Assembly: GCF_029360775.1 (NCBI RefSeq)
Contig: NZ_JARKMZ010000010.1
Location: 1 to 64,000, forward strand
Direction: 5' to 3'
From: Daejeonella sp. H1SJ63
GTDB lineage: Bacteria; Bacteroidota; Bacteroidia; Sphingobacteriales; Sphingobacteriaceae
DNA length: 64,000 bases
This document shows, piece after piece, positions 7,286-15,800 of the stretch; within the stretch, counting starts at the first letter, position 1; each line of letters opens with the position of its first letter. Below the pieces are notes generated by a model. It saw only the letters and a program-made list of their open reading frames with translations. It ran no database searches and was not told where the DNA came from. Both the position numbers and the translations under genes were made by a program.

Positions 7286-8902
7286 ATGTCTGATCATTTA
7301 CCTGAGGAGAGTAAAAAATCTAAAATTATTATTGGAACGCGTGGCAGTGAGCTTGCTCTATGGCAGGCTAATCATGTGAAAGACCGTCTTGCAGAAATTG
7401 GCCTTGATTCAGAACTTAAAATTATTAAAACCCAGGGTGATAAAATACTCAATCTGAGTTTTGATAAACTTGAGGGTAAGGGCTTTTTTACCAAGGAACT
7501 GGAAGAGGAATTGCTGAATGGAGGGATAGATCTTGCCGTTCATTCACATAAAGATCTGCCCACTACCAATCCCGAAGGTTTGATTATTGCCGCGGTATCA
7601 GAACGCGAAGATCCTGCTGAATTGCTGGTTATTCTTAGAGACTGCGTTGATGTTCAGCAGAAGTTATCCGTTAAGTTCGGTGGTATGGTTGGAACATCTT
7701 CCAATCGCCGTAAAGCACAGCTTCTGGCTATCAGGCCTGATTTTGAAATTGAAGATCTCAGGGGAAATGTGCAGACAAGGATTCAAAAGTTAAGGGATGA
7801 AAAATATGATGCGATTATGCTGGCTAAGGCGGGTGTGCTGCGTCTGGATATTGATCTGACAGAGGAATTTTATGTTGAGGAATTAGAGCCGACAGAACTT
7901 ATTCCTGCTCCTGCGCAGGGAGTGCTCGCTATACAAATCCGCGGGAGTGATACCTCTTTGTTTGAGAAACTCCAACCATTGAATGATTCGGCAGTTGCTG
8001 AGCAGATAGGAGTTGAACGAAAGGTTTTGAATATGTTTGATGGAGGCTGCCAGTTACCTCTGGGCTGTTATTGCCGGAAGGATGGCGATTTGTTTCAGGT
8101 ATGGACCTCAAAGGCATCTGATGGTACCGATTTTCCTGACCGTTTATTTCTGCAGGAGACAAGTACCCTGGGGCTTGCAGAGAAGATTGTTTCAAAATTC
8201 GATGCCAATCGTAAATTCCCTGAGAATGTATTTATCAGCCGTGAGTTATCAGAGTCAAGTTATCTCAGAAAGGCACTGGCTAAACATCAGATAGAAATAG
8301 AGGGTCGTTCTTTGATCAGGACCTTCCCTACCATTAATAAACTCGATCCTTTTATTTTAAGAAATGTTGACTGGATATTCTTTAGCAGTAAGAATGCCAT
8401 TGATTATTTTTTTAAACTGGACCCCCTGCTGCCTAAGAAAGTAAAATTCGGGGTAGTTGGACGCGGTTCTGAGAATGCTCTGCGTCATCATGGACGTAAA
8501 GCAGATTTTAGTGGAGAAGAAGAGGGTATTGATACCAACGATATTGGAAAAGAATTTGCAAAAATAGCCAATGGATCAACGATTATTTTTCCAATGGCCA
8601 AAGGATCTTTACGGTCTATCCAGAAGGAGCTCAATGAACAAACAAAGCTGATTGAACTGGTGGTTTATGAAACGGTTAGTGAAGAAGATGTGCCTGCTAC
8701 TTTAGCAGAAGTCCTGATTTTTACCAGCCCTTCTAATGTTGATTCCTATTTTGCAAATAATCTGCTTGATCCTGATCAGAAAGTGATTTGCATCGGGAAA
8801 TCAACCGGACAGAAATTTGATGAGATGGGAGTTAAGTATACGCTTCCGTTCTCTCCTGATGAGATCGGGCTTGCCGAAGCTGTTTTTGCATTGGATTATT
8901 GA
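7286..8902 (+). CDS. hemCD: Hydroxymethylbilane synthase / uroporphyrinogen-III synthase fusion
   Basis: 538-aa two-domain protein. Residues about 12-310 are porphobilinogen deaminase: IIGTRGSELALWQA, HSHKDLP, GTSSNRRKAQL, and Cys255 in GGCQLPLG, which carries the dipyrromethane cofactor. Residues about 314-538 match uroporphyrinogen-III synthase (FFSSKNAIDYFF, a central VVGRGS, and IFTSPSNVDSYF with VICIGKSTG near the end). Linking the two would let unstable hydroxymethylbilane pass directly to ring closure before it cyclises to the I isomer; that benefit is inference. It follows hemA by 67 bp and precedes hemB by 38 bp, where a short repeat of the word TTTAGAC occurs (8903-8920). Confidence 0.9.
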   Translation: MSDHLPEESKKSKIIIGTRGSELALWQANHVKDRLAEIGLDSELKIIKTQGDKILNLSFDKLEGKGFFTKELEEELLNGGIDLAVHSHKDLPTTNPEGLIIAAVSEREDPAELLVILRDCVDVQQKLSVKFGGMVGTSSNRRKAQLLAIRPDFEIEDLRGNVQTRIQKLRDEKYDAIMLAKAGVLRLDIDLTEEFYVEELEPTELIPAPAQGVLAIQIRGSDTSLFEKLQPLNDSAVAEQIGVERKVLNMFDGGCQLPLGCYCRKDGDLFQVWTSKASDGTDFPDRLFLQETSTLGLAEKIVSKFDANRKFPENVFISRELSESSYLRKALAKHQIEIEGRSLIRTFPTINKLDPFILRNVDWIFFSSKNAIDYFFKLDPLLPKKVKFGVVGRGSENALRHHGRKADFSGEEEGIDTNDIGKEFAKIANGSTIIFPMAKGSLRSIQKELNEQTKLIELVVYETVSEEDVPATLAEVLIFTSPSNVDSYFANNLLDPDQKVICIGKSTGQKFDEMGVKYTLPFSPDEIGLAEAVFALDY

Positions 8903-8940
8903 CTTTAGACTTTAGACATTTATTTTATTCATAAAAGCAT

Positions 8941-9912
8941 ATGCTAATTCGTCCCAGGAGGTTAAGAAAATCGTCGGTTCTCCGCGAAATGGTTGCAGAG
9001 ACCAGACTATCAAAGGATATGTTCATCTATCCTTATTTTGTGGTTCCGGGTAAAAATATTGTTCATGGCATTGATGCCATGCCGGGGGTTAGTCATTTTT
9101 CAGCAGATACCTTGCTTAAGGATGTCGAAAAATCTATGAAACTTGGTCTGAACAAGGTTTTACTGTTCGGAGTGGGTGAAGAAAAAACAGAAGATGCAAG
9201 CTCTTCATTTGATAAGAATTCTGTTGTTGCAAATGCTGTACGCGAGCTAAAGAGTGCATTCGGAGAAGATCTTTATGTGATCACTGATGTTTGTACCTGT
9301 GCCTACACAACTCATGGGCATTGCGGGATTCTGCATCAGGACTATGTGCAGAATGATCCTACCGTTCAGATTTTATCGAAAATGGCATTGTCGCATGCAC
9401 AGGCAGGTGCTGATATGGTTGCTCCATCCGATATGATGGATGGCCGTATTCTTGGTATTCGTGAAAAGCTGGATCAGAATGGGATGGAGAATACCGCAAT
9501 TATGAGTTACAGTATAAAGTTTGCTTCAGCATATTATGGCCCTTTTAGAGAAGCTGCCGATTCAGCACCAGGTAAAGGTGATAGAAAAGCATATCAGATG
9601 GATTTCAGAAATCCGCGTGAAACCATGCGTGAATCAGTTCTGGATGAACATGAAGGTGCTGATATATTGATGGTTAAACCAGCGCTTGCTTATCTGGATG
9701 TTATCCATCGTTTGAGAGAAAGTACCAATCTTCCCGTGGCTTGTTATAATGTTTCGGGAGAGTATTCAATGGTTAAGGCTGCCGGTGCCAAAGGCTGGAT
9801 TGATGAGCAGAAGGTGATTATGGAGAATATGTACGCATTCAGCAGAGCCGGAGCAAATATTATCATTACCTACCATGCCCGCGAGATACTGGAAAAGGGC
9901 TGGATGGATTAG
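8941..9912 (+). CDS. hemB: Delta-aminolevulinic acid dehydratase (porphobilinogen synthase)
   Basis: 323-aa HemB, which condenses two 5-aminolevulinate molecules to porphobilinogen. The two active-site lysines are Lys193 (SYSIKFAS) and the Schiff-base Lys246 (LMVKPALAY). Cys118, Cys120 and Cys128 in the DVCTCAYTTHGHCG segment match the zinc-binding form of the enzyme. GKGDRKAYQMD is the flexible lid. Length is typical. It sits between hemCD and hemL on the same strand; the 140-bp gap before hemL is filled with word-repeat sequence. Confidence 0.95.
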   Translation: MLIRPRRLRKSSVLREMVAETRLSKDMFIYPYFVVPGKNIVHGIDAMPGVSHFSADTLLKDVEKSMKLGLNKVLLFGVGEEKTEDASSSFDKNSVVANAVRELKSAFGEDLYVITDVCTCAYTTHGHCGILHQDYVQNDPTVQILSKMALSHAQAGADMVAPSDMMDGRILGIREKLDQNGMENTAIMSYSIKFASAYYGPFREAADSAPGKGDRKAYQMDFRNPRETMRESVLDEHEGADILMVKPALAYLDVIHRLRESTNLPVACYNVSGEYSMVKAAGAKGWIDEQKVIMENMYAFSRAGANIIITYHAREILEKGWMD

Positions 9913-10052
9913 GAGGAACTTGAGTATTAGTATTTAGTATATAGTAGTTAGTATTTAGATAATTGAATGCCGCATTTGATAGTTTTAATACATTACAGAC
10001 AAGCGTTAACAGCTAACAGACAACAAACAGACAACAGATAACTTAAATAGGT
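9913..10052. repeat. Word-repeat tract between hemB and hemL
   Basis: Two degenerate short-word runs. One is built from TTAGTATTTAGTATATAG-like units (9920-9958). The other is built from AACAGACAACAGATAAC-like units (9998-10041) and ends 12 bp before the hemL ATG. The units drift in sequence, so this is not a clean tandem repeat. Related runs precede ftsI and ftsW and lie inside ispG. Confidence 0.65.
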
Positions 10053-11432
10053 ATGTTAGGATCATTAAAAAAGATGTTTTCAGGTTCAGAGGAAGAAACT
10101 CCGGTAAATACAATTGGTAAACCGGATATCTCAAGAGAGAAATCTGCCGAACTTTATGAAAAATCAAAAACCTATTTTCCGGGAGGTGTAAACTCTCCGG
10201 TAAGGGCATTTAAATCTGTTCATGGAACGCCTTTATTTATTCAAAAAGGTGATGGCTGCCATATCTGGGATGCCGACGGAAATCAGTTTATTGATTTTTG
10301 TGCTTCATGGGGGCCGCTGATCCTTGGTCATAATCATCCTGTTGTTCGTGAAAAAGTGATTGAGGCTATGCAGAACGGTATGAGCTTTGGTGCACCTACA
10401 GCTCTTGAGAACCAGCTTGCCGAACTCATTTTAAAGAATAATAAATACGTTCATAAAATACGTTTTACCAGTTCAGGTACTGAGGCAGTGATGTCGGCTA
10501 TCAGATTGGCCAGAGGATATACAAAACGTGATAAGATTATTAAGTTTGAAGGTTGTTATCATGGACACTCTGATTCATTGCTGGTTAAGGCAGGTTCAGG
10601 ACTGGTAACTTTTGGTGAGACTTCATCAGCAGGTATACCCAAGGCTTTTGCAGATGAAACAATTGTAGTTCCATTGAATAATGAACAGGCAGTTCAGGAA
10701 GCTTTTGATCAATTTCAGGATCAGATTGCTGCAATAATTATTGAACCTGTACCTGCAAATAATGGGTTATTACTGCAAACTCAGGAATTCCTTGAGTTTC
10801 TGCGCCGCATATCCACAAAGAATAAAGCTTTACTCATATTTGATGAGGTAATCTCAGGTTTCCGGATAGGTTTTGAAGGAGCTGCAGCTTATTACAATAT
10901 TCAACCGGATATTATTACTTACGGTAAGATTATTGGTGGCGGCTTGCCGGTTGGAATGTATGGCTCTTCGGAAGAAATTATGGGTATGATCTCTCCTGAT
11001 GGGCCTGTTTATCAGGCAGGTACATTATCAGGTAACCCGGTGGCAATGGCGGCAGGTATTGCTCAGCTAACTGAACTGGCTAAATCAGGTTTCTACAAGG
11101 ATCTGAATAATAAAACTCTGGAGTTTACTGAATCGATTCAGCGTTTTGCAAGTGCAAGAAATTATAAATTCAGGGTATTTACCATTGGTTCTATCTTTTG
11201 GTTTGCATTTACCGACCAGGAAAGTATTCGTACTTCTGAGGAGATCGATCCGGCAAGCATGGAGAAATTTAAGATCATGCACCGTGAATTACTGAACAGG
11301 GGAGTTTACTTCGGACCTTCAGGATATGAAGTTGGTTTTGTATCTTCAGTACATACCAAAATTGAGCTTGAAAAAGCTAAACGTGCAATTTTTGACAGTC
11401 TGGATATTGTATTCAGAGGATCAAGAGTATAA
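10053..11432 (+). CDS. hemL: Glutamate-1-semialdehyde 2,1-aminomutase
   Basis: 459-aa PLP enzyme that converts glutamate-1-semialdehyde to 5-aminolevulinate and so completes the C5 route with hemA. Fold-type I aminotransferase signatures: FPGGVNSPVRAF (42-53), SSGTEAVMSAIRLARG, FDEVISGFR (263-271), and the PLP lysine Lys292 in TYGKIIGGGLPVG. The protein is about 25-30 residues longer than the usual family length because of an N-terminal extension (MLGSLKKMF and an acidic stretch) before the conserved start. The next in-frame Met (residue 8) would shorten the extension only slightly. It is followed after 9 bp by a sensor kinase gene, so co-transcription is likely. Confidence 0.93.
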   Translation: MLGSLKKMFSGSEEETPVNTIGKPDISREKSAELYEKSKTYFPGGVNSPVRAFKSVHGTPLFIQKGDGCHIWDADGNQFIDFCASWGPLILGHNHPVVREKVIEAMQNGMSFGAPTALENQLAELILKNNKYVHKIRFTSSGTEAVMSAIRLARGYTKRDKIIKFEGCYHGHSDSLLVKAGSGLVTFGETSSAGIPKAFADETIVVPLNNEQAVQEAFDQFQDQIAAIIIEPVPANNGLLLQTQEFLEFLRRISTKNKALLIFDEVISGFRIGFEGAAAYYNIQPDIITYGKIIGGGLPVGMYGSSEEIMGMISPDGPVYQAGTLSGNPVAMAAGIAQLTELAKSGFYKDLNNKTLEFTESIQRFASARNYKFRVFTIGSIFWFAFTDQESIRTSEEIDPASMEKFKIMHRELLNRGVYFGPSGYEVGFVSSVHTKIELEKAKRAIFDSLDIVFRGSRV

Positions 11433-11441
11433 ACTAATAAC

Positions 11442-12320
11442 ATGAGAAGGCCTCTCCTTATATTTTACGCACTGATCATTTATGCAGTTTTACAGCTGAT
11501 CTGGTGGGGCAGGCTTTTGCTTATCGCTAAGCCAAACAGTAAGGGGATGATCTTAGGGGAAACGGCTGTTTTCGTATTTATTTTCTTTGTTGGGGCCTAT
11601 TATATGCATAAAGCCATCAACAGAGAACGAAAATTACACCGTCAGCAGAAGAATTTTCTTTTGTCTGTTACCCATGAATTGAAATCACCGCTGGCTTCTA
11701 TAAAACTCTATCTGCAGACTATCCTGAAAAGGGACCTGGATGTTTCACAACAGAAGTCATTCATTACAAATTCACTAAAAGATATTGAGCGTCTTGATGA
11801 TCTGGTAGAAAACATGCTGCTCGCCACCAAGATCGAAAGTAATTCCTATACCTTCCCTAAAGAGGAATTTAACTTTTCTGAATTGGTAGCATCGGTTGCT
11901 GAACGTTTACAGATCCATACCTGCAGCACACAAGTTATCAAAACAACGATTCATCCAAAGATCCTTTTACATGGGGATAAGTTTGCACTTACTTCTATGG
12001 TCACAAACCTTATTGAAAACGCGGTAAAATACTCACCTCCCTGTTCAGAAATTGATGTAAATCTGATTCGTAAAAATGGGCTTATTCAGTTTATTGTGGC
12101 TGATAAGGGCATAGGTATTAAGGATGAAGAAAAAAGCCGTATTTTTGATAAGTTTTACAGGGTTGGCAGTGAGGATACCCGTAAAACAAAGGGTACAGGT
12201 TTGGGTTTGTTTATAGTAAAACAGGTGTTGGATAAGCATCAGGCTACAATCAAAGTGAAGAATAATCAGCCTTCGGGAACAATTTTCGAAGTAACATTTA
12301 ATGACGTATATGCCAAGTAA
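11442..12320 (+). CDS. Sensor-poor membrane histidine kinase
   Basis: 292-aa kinase with two N-terminal membrane helices (about 5-27 and 40-57) joined by a loop of roughly a dozen residues, so there is almost no periplasmic sensor. No HAMP domain is obvious. The H-box is SVTHELKSPLAS with phospho-acceptor His78. The ATPase domain shows NLIENAVKYS (N box), DKGIGI (G1), FDKFYRV (F) and GTGLGL (G2). Its last 20 nt overlap the response-regulator gene, so the pair is translationally linked. The position between hemL and hemE suggests it senses a membrane or redox state tied to tetrapyrroles, but nothing in the sequence proves that. Confidence 0.88.
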   Translation: MRRPLLIFYALIIYAVLQLIWWGRLLLIAKPNSKGMILGETAVFVFIFFVGAYYMHKAINRERKLHRQQKNFLLSVTHELKSPLASIKLYLQTILKRDLDVSQQKSFITNSLKDIERLDDLVENMLLATKIESNSYTFPKEEFNFSELVASVAERLQIHTCSTQVIKTTIHPKILLHGDKFALTSMVTNLIENAVKYSPPCSEIDVNLIRKNGLIQFIVADKGIGIKDEEKSRIFDKFYRVGSEDTRKTKGTGLGLFIVKQVLDKHQATIKVKNNQPSGTIFEVTFNDVYAK

Positions 12321-13014
12321 ACAAAGAATCTTATTGGTAGAAGACGAAGAACATCTTCTGGAAGCTATCAAATTAAATCTGGAGCTTGAAGGATACAAAG
12401 TATCTACTGCTACCGATGGTAAAAAGGCGCTGAAAATATTCAAGGAGGAGCGTTTCAATCTCATTATTCTTGATGTGATGTTGCCCGAAATTGATGGATT
12501 TCAGGTTGCTGAAACCATTCGTCTGGAGAATTCTGAAGTTCCGATCATGTTTCTTACTGCCAAAAATACCAGTGAAGACCGTGTTATGGGGCTAAAGAAA
12601 GGTGCTGATGATTATCTGGTCAAGCCTTTTAATCTGGAGGAACTTATTCTAAGAGTAGGAATACTTGTAAAGAGAAGTCTGAAAGGAGATGAACTGAAGG
12701 AAATGAACTCTTACCGGATTGGAGATAAAACCATTTACTTCAACTCATTTGAGCTTAAAGGCGATGACGGAACGATTATTCCACTGACCAAGAAGGAAAC
12801 AATGCTGCTGAAGCTTTTAATTGAGCGCAGAAATGAAGCAGTATCCAGAGAGCAAATTCTGGAAACGGTATGGAATTATGATGTTTATCCATCGACCAGA
12901 ACCATAGATAACTTCATTCTGACCTTCCGTAAGTATTTTGAGCCTGATCAGAAGAACCCGACCTATTTTCATTCAATCCGCGGAGTTGGATATAAATTTA
13001 TTGATAATCACTAA
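12301..13014 (+). CDS. OmpR/PhoB-family response regulator
   Basis: 237 aa: receiver domain (about 8-120) with the acidic pocket VEDEE, phospho-acceptor Asp58 (LILDVMLPEIDG), Thr86 and Lys108 (YLVKPF), then a C-terminal winged helix (about 145-237; TKKETMLLKLL, SREQILETVWN, RTIDNFILTFRKYF, IRGVGYKF). The ATG at 12301 overlaps the kinase gene; a second ATG three codons later (12310) is equally usable. It is the cognate partner of the kinase and a probable DNA-binding activator or repressor; targets are unknown, with the surrounding heme genes the simplest guess. Confidence 0.9.
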   Translation: MTYMPSKQRILLVEDEEHLLEAIKLNLELEGYKVSTATDGKKALKIFKEERFNLIILDVMLPEIDGFQVAETIRLENSEVPIMFLTAKNTSEDRVMGLKKGADDYLVKPFNLEELILRVGILVKRSLKGDELKEMNSYRIGDKTIYFNSFELKGDDGTIIPLTKKETMLLKLLIERRNEAVSREQILETVWNYDVYPSTRTIDNFILTFRKYFEPDQKNPTYFHSIRGVGYKFIDNH

Positions 13015-13016
13015 AG

Positions 13017-13532
13017 ATGTTAACTAAAAAAGCCCGTTTGTGGGTTATTTTTATTGCAATGATACTTTTGGGCTGGACTATAAGCCAGAAGGTTTATGAG
13101 ATTTCAGCTGTAGTTGGTCTCGGTATCGGCCTGCTGGTATGGGGCTATTTCCGTGAAGGTACAGTGGTGATGGCTGCACGTGAATTTCATGCCAGGAACT
13201 ATGATGCTGCCGAAGAGCTGCTTAAGGAAATTGAAGACCCTGATCGTTTAGGAAAACATCGGCGTGGTTTCTATGAATTCATTTACGGCAATGTTGAACT
13301 TCACCGCCATAATTATGAAGAGGCAGAAAAGCATTTTCAGATCGCTACAAGATTCCCATTGAGAAACCAGAATGACAAGGCAATTGTATTAGTACATCTG
13401 GCAAATATCAGTCTCAGGAAGAAAGACTTTGAAAGGGCCAGAACTTATGCTGAGAAAGCAAAAACATATAAAATTACCGCAAGGGTAAAAGACATCATTC
13501 AAAAGATAGAATCAGAAATAAATAAAGCATAG
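13017..13532 (+). CDS. Membrane-anchored TPR protein
   Basis: 171 aa. Two membrane helices (about 7-24 and 29-47) are followed by a helical region with TPR character: repeated Tyr/Ala pairs in EFHARNYDAAEELL, NVELHRHNYEEAEKHF and ANISLRKKDFERARTYAEKA. It starts 3 bp after the response-regulator gene, and its TAG stop shares one base with the GTG start of hemE, so it is tightly packed in the operon. It may scaffold the kinase or heme enzymes at the membrane; that is only suggested by position. I do not recognise a named family. Confidence 0.7.
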   Translation: MLTKKARLWVIFIAMILLGWTISQKVYEISAVVGLGIGLLVWGYFREGTVVMAAREFHARNYDAAEELLKEIEDPDRLGKHRRGFYEFIYGNVELHRHNYEEAEKHFQIATRFPLRNQNDKAIVLVHLANISLRKKDFERARTYAEKAKTYKITARVKDIIQKIESEINKA

Positions 13533-14572
13533 TGAGCGAGAATAACATACAGAACAGCCTGTTTCTTAGGGCTGCATTTTCAAAAAGTACAGAGCGTCCA
13601 CCAGTGTGGATGATGCGCCAGGCCGGGCGATTTATGCCCGAATACTGGGAAATAAAAAATAAATACTCCTTTCTGGAGATGTGTAAAACACCTGAGATAG
13701 CAGCGGATGTAACCATGCTTCCGGTAGATCTTTTAGGTATTGATGCAGCTATATTGTTTTCTGATATTCTGGTTACCGGAGAGGCAATGGGAGGGGATCT
13801 CAGCTTTTCACAGGGAGTAGGACCTAAATTTGCTAATCCTGTAAGAACTCAGGCTGATATTGATAATTTGCTTTCTGAGGTTGGTGATAAGCTACAGTAT
13901 GTTGCTGATGCCATTAAAGTAATTCAGCAAAGATTGAATGGGAGTATTCCCCTGATTGGTTTTGCCGGTGCACCTTTTACGGTGATGAGTTATCTTGTTG
14001 AAGGAGGTTCATCGAAGGATTTCAAATTAACAAAACTGTTCATTCATAACCATCCTGAACTTGCCCATCAATTGCTGGCTAAGATTGCAAAAGTAACAGT
14101 TGATTATCTGAATATGCAGATTGCAGCAGGGGTAAATGCTTTGCAATTATTTGACAGCTGGGCCCTGGCATTATGCTGGGACGATTACAAAGAGTTCTCT
14201 CATCGTTATAATGTTGAGATCATCTCTCAATTGAACCGCAGGGATATTCCGGTAATCTCTTTCTGTAAAGGCAGTTCTGTGTTTGCACCATTGATGGCTG
14301 AGGCTAAGCCTGATGTAATCTCGGTTGACTGGAATGCAGATCTTCTGGATATTAAGAAAAAATTGCCGGCAGGAATTGCAGTTCAGGGAAATCTGGATCC
14401 TCATATTCTATACGCAGATAAGAAAGTGATTAAAGAACGTATACATCGTTTGTTTGAAAGAATGCGGGGCGAAAACGGATTTATTTTCAATCTGGGACAT
14501 GGTATCATGCCTGATATCCCGTTTGATCATGTGAAGTATGCTATTGAACTGATCAGGGAGTATCGTTATTAA
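13532..14572 (+). CDS. hemE: Uroporphyrinogen decarboxylase
   Basis: 346-aa cofactor-free decarboxylase that converts uroporphyrinogen III to coproporphyrinogen III. The signature MMRQAGRFMPEY (27-38) includes the substrate-binding arginines, and Asp78 in LFSDIL matches the catalytic Asp. GFAGAPFTVMSY and the C-terminal FNLGHGI also fit. The start is GTG at 13532, overlapping the preceding stop by one base, which indicates coupled translation. An ATG downstream would remove the conserved N-terminus. Length is normal for the family. Confidence 0.95.
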   Translation: MSENNIQNSLFLRAAFSKSTERPPVWMMRQAGRFMPEYWEIKNKYSFLEMCKTPEIAADVTMLPVDLLGIDAAILFSDILVTGEAMGGDLSFSQGVGPKFANPVRTQADIDNLLSEVGDKLQYVADAIKVIQQRLNGSIPLIGFAGAPFTVMSYLVEGGSSKDFKLTKLFIHNHPELAHQLLAKIAKVTVDYLNMQIAAGVNALQLFDSWALALCWDDYKEFSHRYNVEIISQLNRRDIPVISFCKGSSVFAPLMAEAKPDVISVDWNADLLDIKKKLPAGIAVQGNLDPHILYADKKVIKERIHRLFERMRGENGFIFNLGHGIMPDIPFDHVKYAIELIREYRY

Positions 14573-14620
14573 TATATTTCAGGCTTTTAGCTTTCGGCTT
14601 TCAGCTTAATACAGGTAAGA

Positions 14621-15160
14621 ATGACGTATTTATATCTTAAGGCTATACATATAATTTTTGTCGTAAGCTGGATGGCCGGACTCTTCTATATTGTCCGTTT
14701 GTTCATTTACCATGTTGAAGCAAATGATCGGCCCGAGTCTGAAAAGAATGTCCTTCAGCGCCAGTTCGAGATCATGCAGCATAAGCTCTGGTACATTATT
14801 ACCACACCTGCAATGGTATTGTCGGTACTTGCCGGCATCGGAATGATCTGGGTAAATCCTGAATTACTCAGTATGAACTGGATGCTGGTTAAGCTGATTT
14901 TCGTGCTGGGGCTATTGATTTATCACTTTATCTGTCAGAACATCATTAATCAGGTGAAACGGAGAACTTTGAGCTGGACTTCAACCCAGCTAAGGCTCTG
15001 GAATGAGCTTGCTACTATCTTTCTGGTAGCCATAGTTTTTACAGTGATCCTAAAAAGTGCAATCGACTGGATTTATGGATTAGTCGGACTGATTGCCTTT
15101 AGTGCAGTGATTATGTCTGCGGTTAAGATTTATAAGTTTTATCGTCTTAAAGGTAAATAG
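14621..15160 (+). CDS. hemJ: HemJ-type protoporphyrinogen IX oxidase
   Basis: 179-aa four-helix membrane protein of the UPF0093/HemJ family, which oxidises protoporphyrinogen IX in bacteria that lack HemG/HemY. The N-terminal block AIHIIFVVSWMAGLFY with His10 and RLFIYH is diagnostic; His10 corresponds to the residue that ligates heme b in studied homologues. Its place after hemE supports the call. The 48-bp gap before it contains a short run of the word AGCTTTC (14580-14606). Genes for coproporphyrinogen oxidase and ferrochelatase are not in this window. Confidence 0.88.
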   Translation: MTYLYLKAIHIIFVVSWMAGLFYIVRLFIYHVEANDRPESEKNVLQRQFEIMQHKLWYIITTPAMVLSVLAGIGMIWVNPELLSMNWMLVKLIFVLGLLIYHFICQNIINQVKRRTLSWTSTQLRLWNELATIFLVAIVFTVILKSAIDWIYGLVGLIAFSAVIMSAVKIYKFYRLKGK

Positions 15161-15238
15161 GTTTAACATCTATATAATAATCTGGTAACTCTGTAACAGA
15201 TTCCTTCTTTTGCTCGTATATTAAGTAAATAAAGGCCT

Positions 15239-15652
15239 ATGAAAATCTTCCTGAATATTGTATTAGTCTTTATAGTTTTTGTATCTGGTAGCTGTAATAA
15301 GGAGGGAAAACTTTTATCAAAGCTGGAGGGAACATGGGAGCTGAGACATATTGAAGGCGGATTCAGGCCAATAAATTCTCCATCTGATTATGCACCTGGA
15401 AATGGGATTCTCCTGAAATTCGAAGCGAATACTTTTCAACAATCTACAGGTGCACAAACTGATGTCAGTGGCACATTCACAATTGTTAAAGAAGAGGTTA
15501 ATCTGAACGGAGAAAAATTATTATATAAGATAGATTTCCAAAGTGAGAAAAATATGCCGGATGCTTACTTTAAGATATCAGGTGATAAATTATTTCTCTA
15601 TGTTGGCGAGATTGCTGCTGATGGTTATGTAGGGATATATGAAAAGCAATAG
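15239..15652 (+). CDS. Small lipoprotein, lipocalin-like
   Basis: 137-aa predicted lipoprotein: a hydrophobic signal of about 15 residues and a lipobox ending V-S-G-S-C19. The mature part opens with LLSKLEGTWELRHIEGG, a pattern typical of small lipocalin-like/DUF4488-type Bacteroidota lipoproteins, and continues as a predicted all-beta domain with two GTF/YVGIYE strands. I cannot name a function. It is flanked by 78-bp and 148-bp gaps, so it is probably transcribed on its own. Confidence 0.65.
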   Translation: MKIFLNIVLVFIVFVSGSCNKEGKLLSKLEGTWELRHIEGGFRPINSPSDYAPGNGILLKFEANTFQQSTGAQTDVSGTFTIVKEEVNLNGEKLLYKIDFQSEKNMPDAYFKISGDKLFLYVGEIAADGYVGIYEKQ

Positions 15653-15800
15653 GATAAATGAATTTAATAATCTTTACTTATCCTTTTTTATTGCAGCCTG
15701 CGATTTTCAGGTAGTTTCTAAAAATTCCTCGAAAGAAATTTCGCACTGTTGAAAGTAATTGTATGATATTTGCCGTGCTTAATTTCCTTTTCACTAATCC

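Noticed and set aside
9998-10041. CRISPR array
   Set aside because: The repeated words are 8-11 nt, variable and without spacers of constant length; no cas gene is present.
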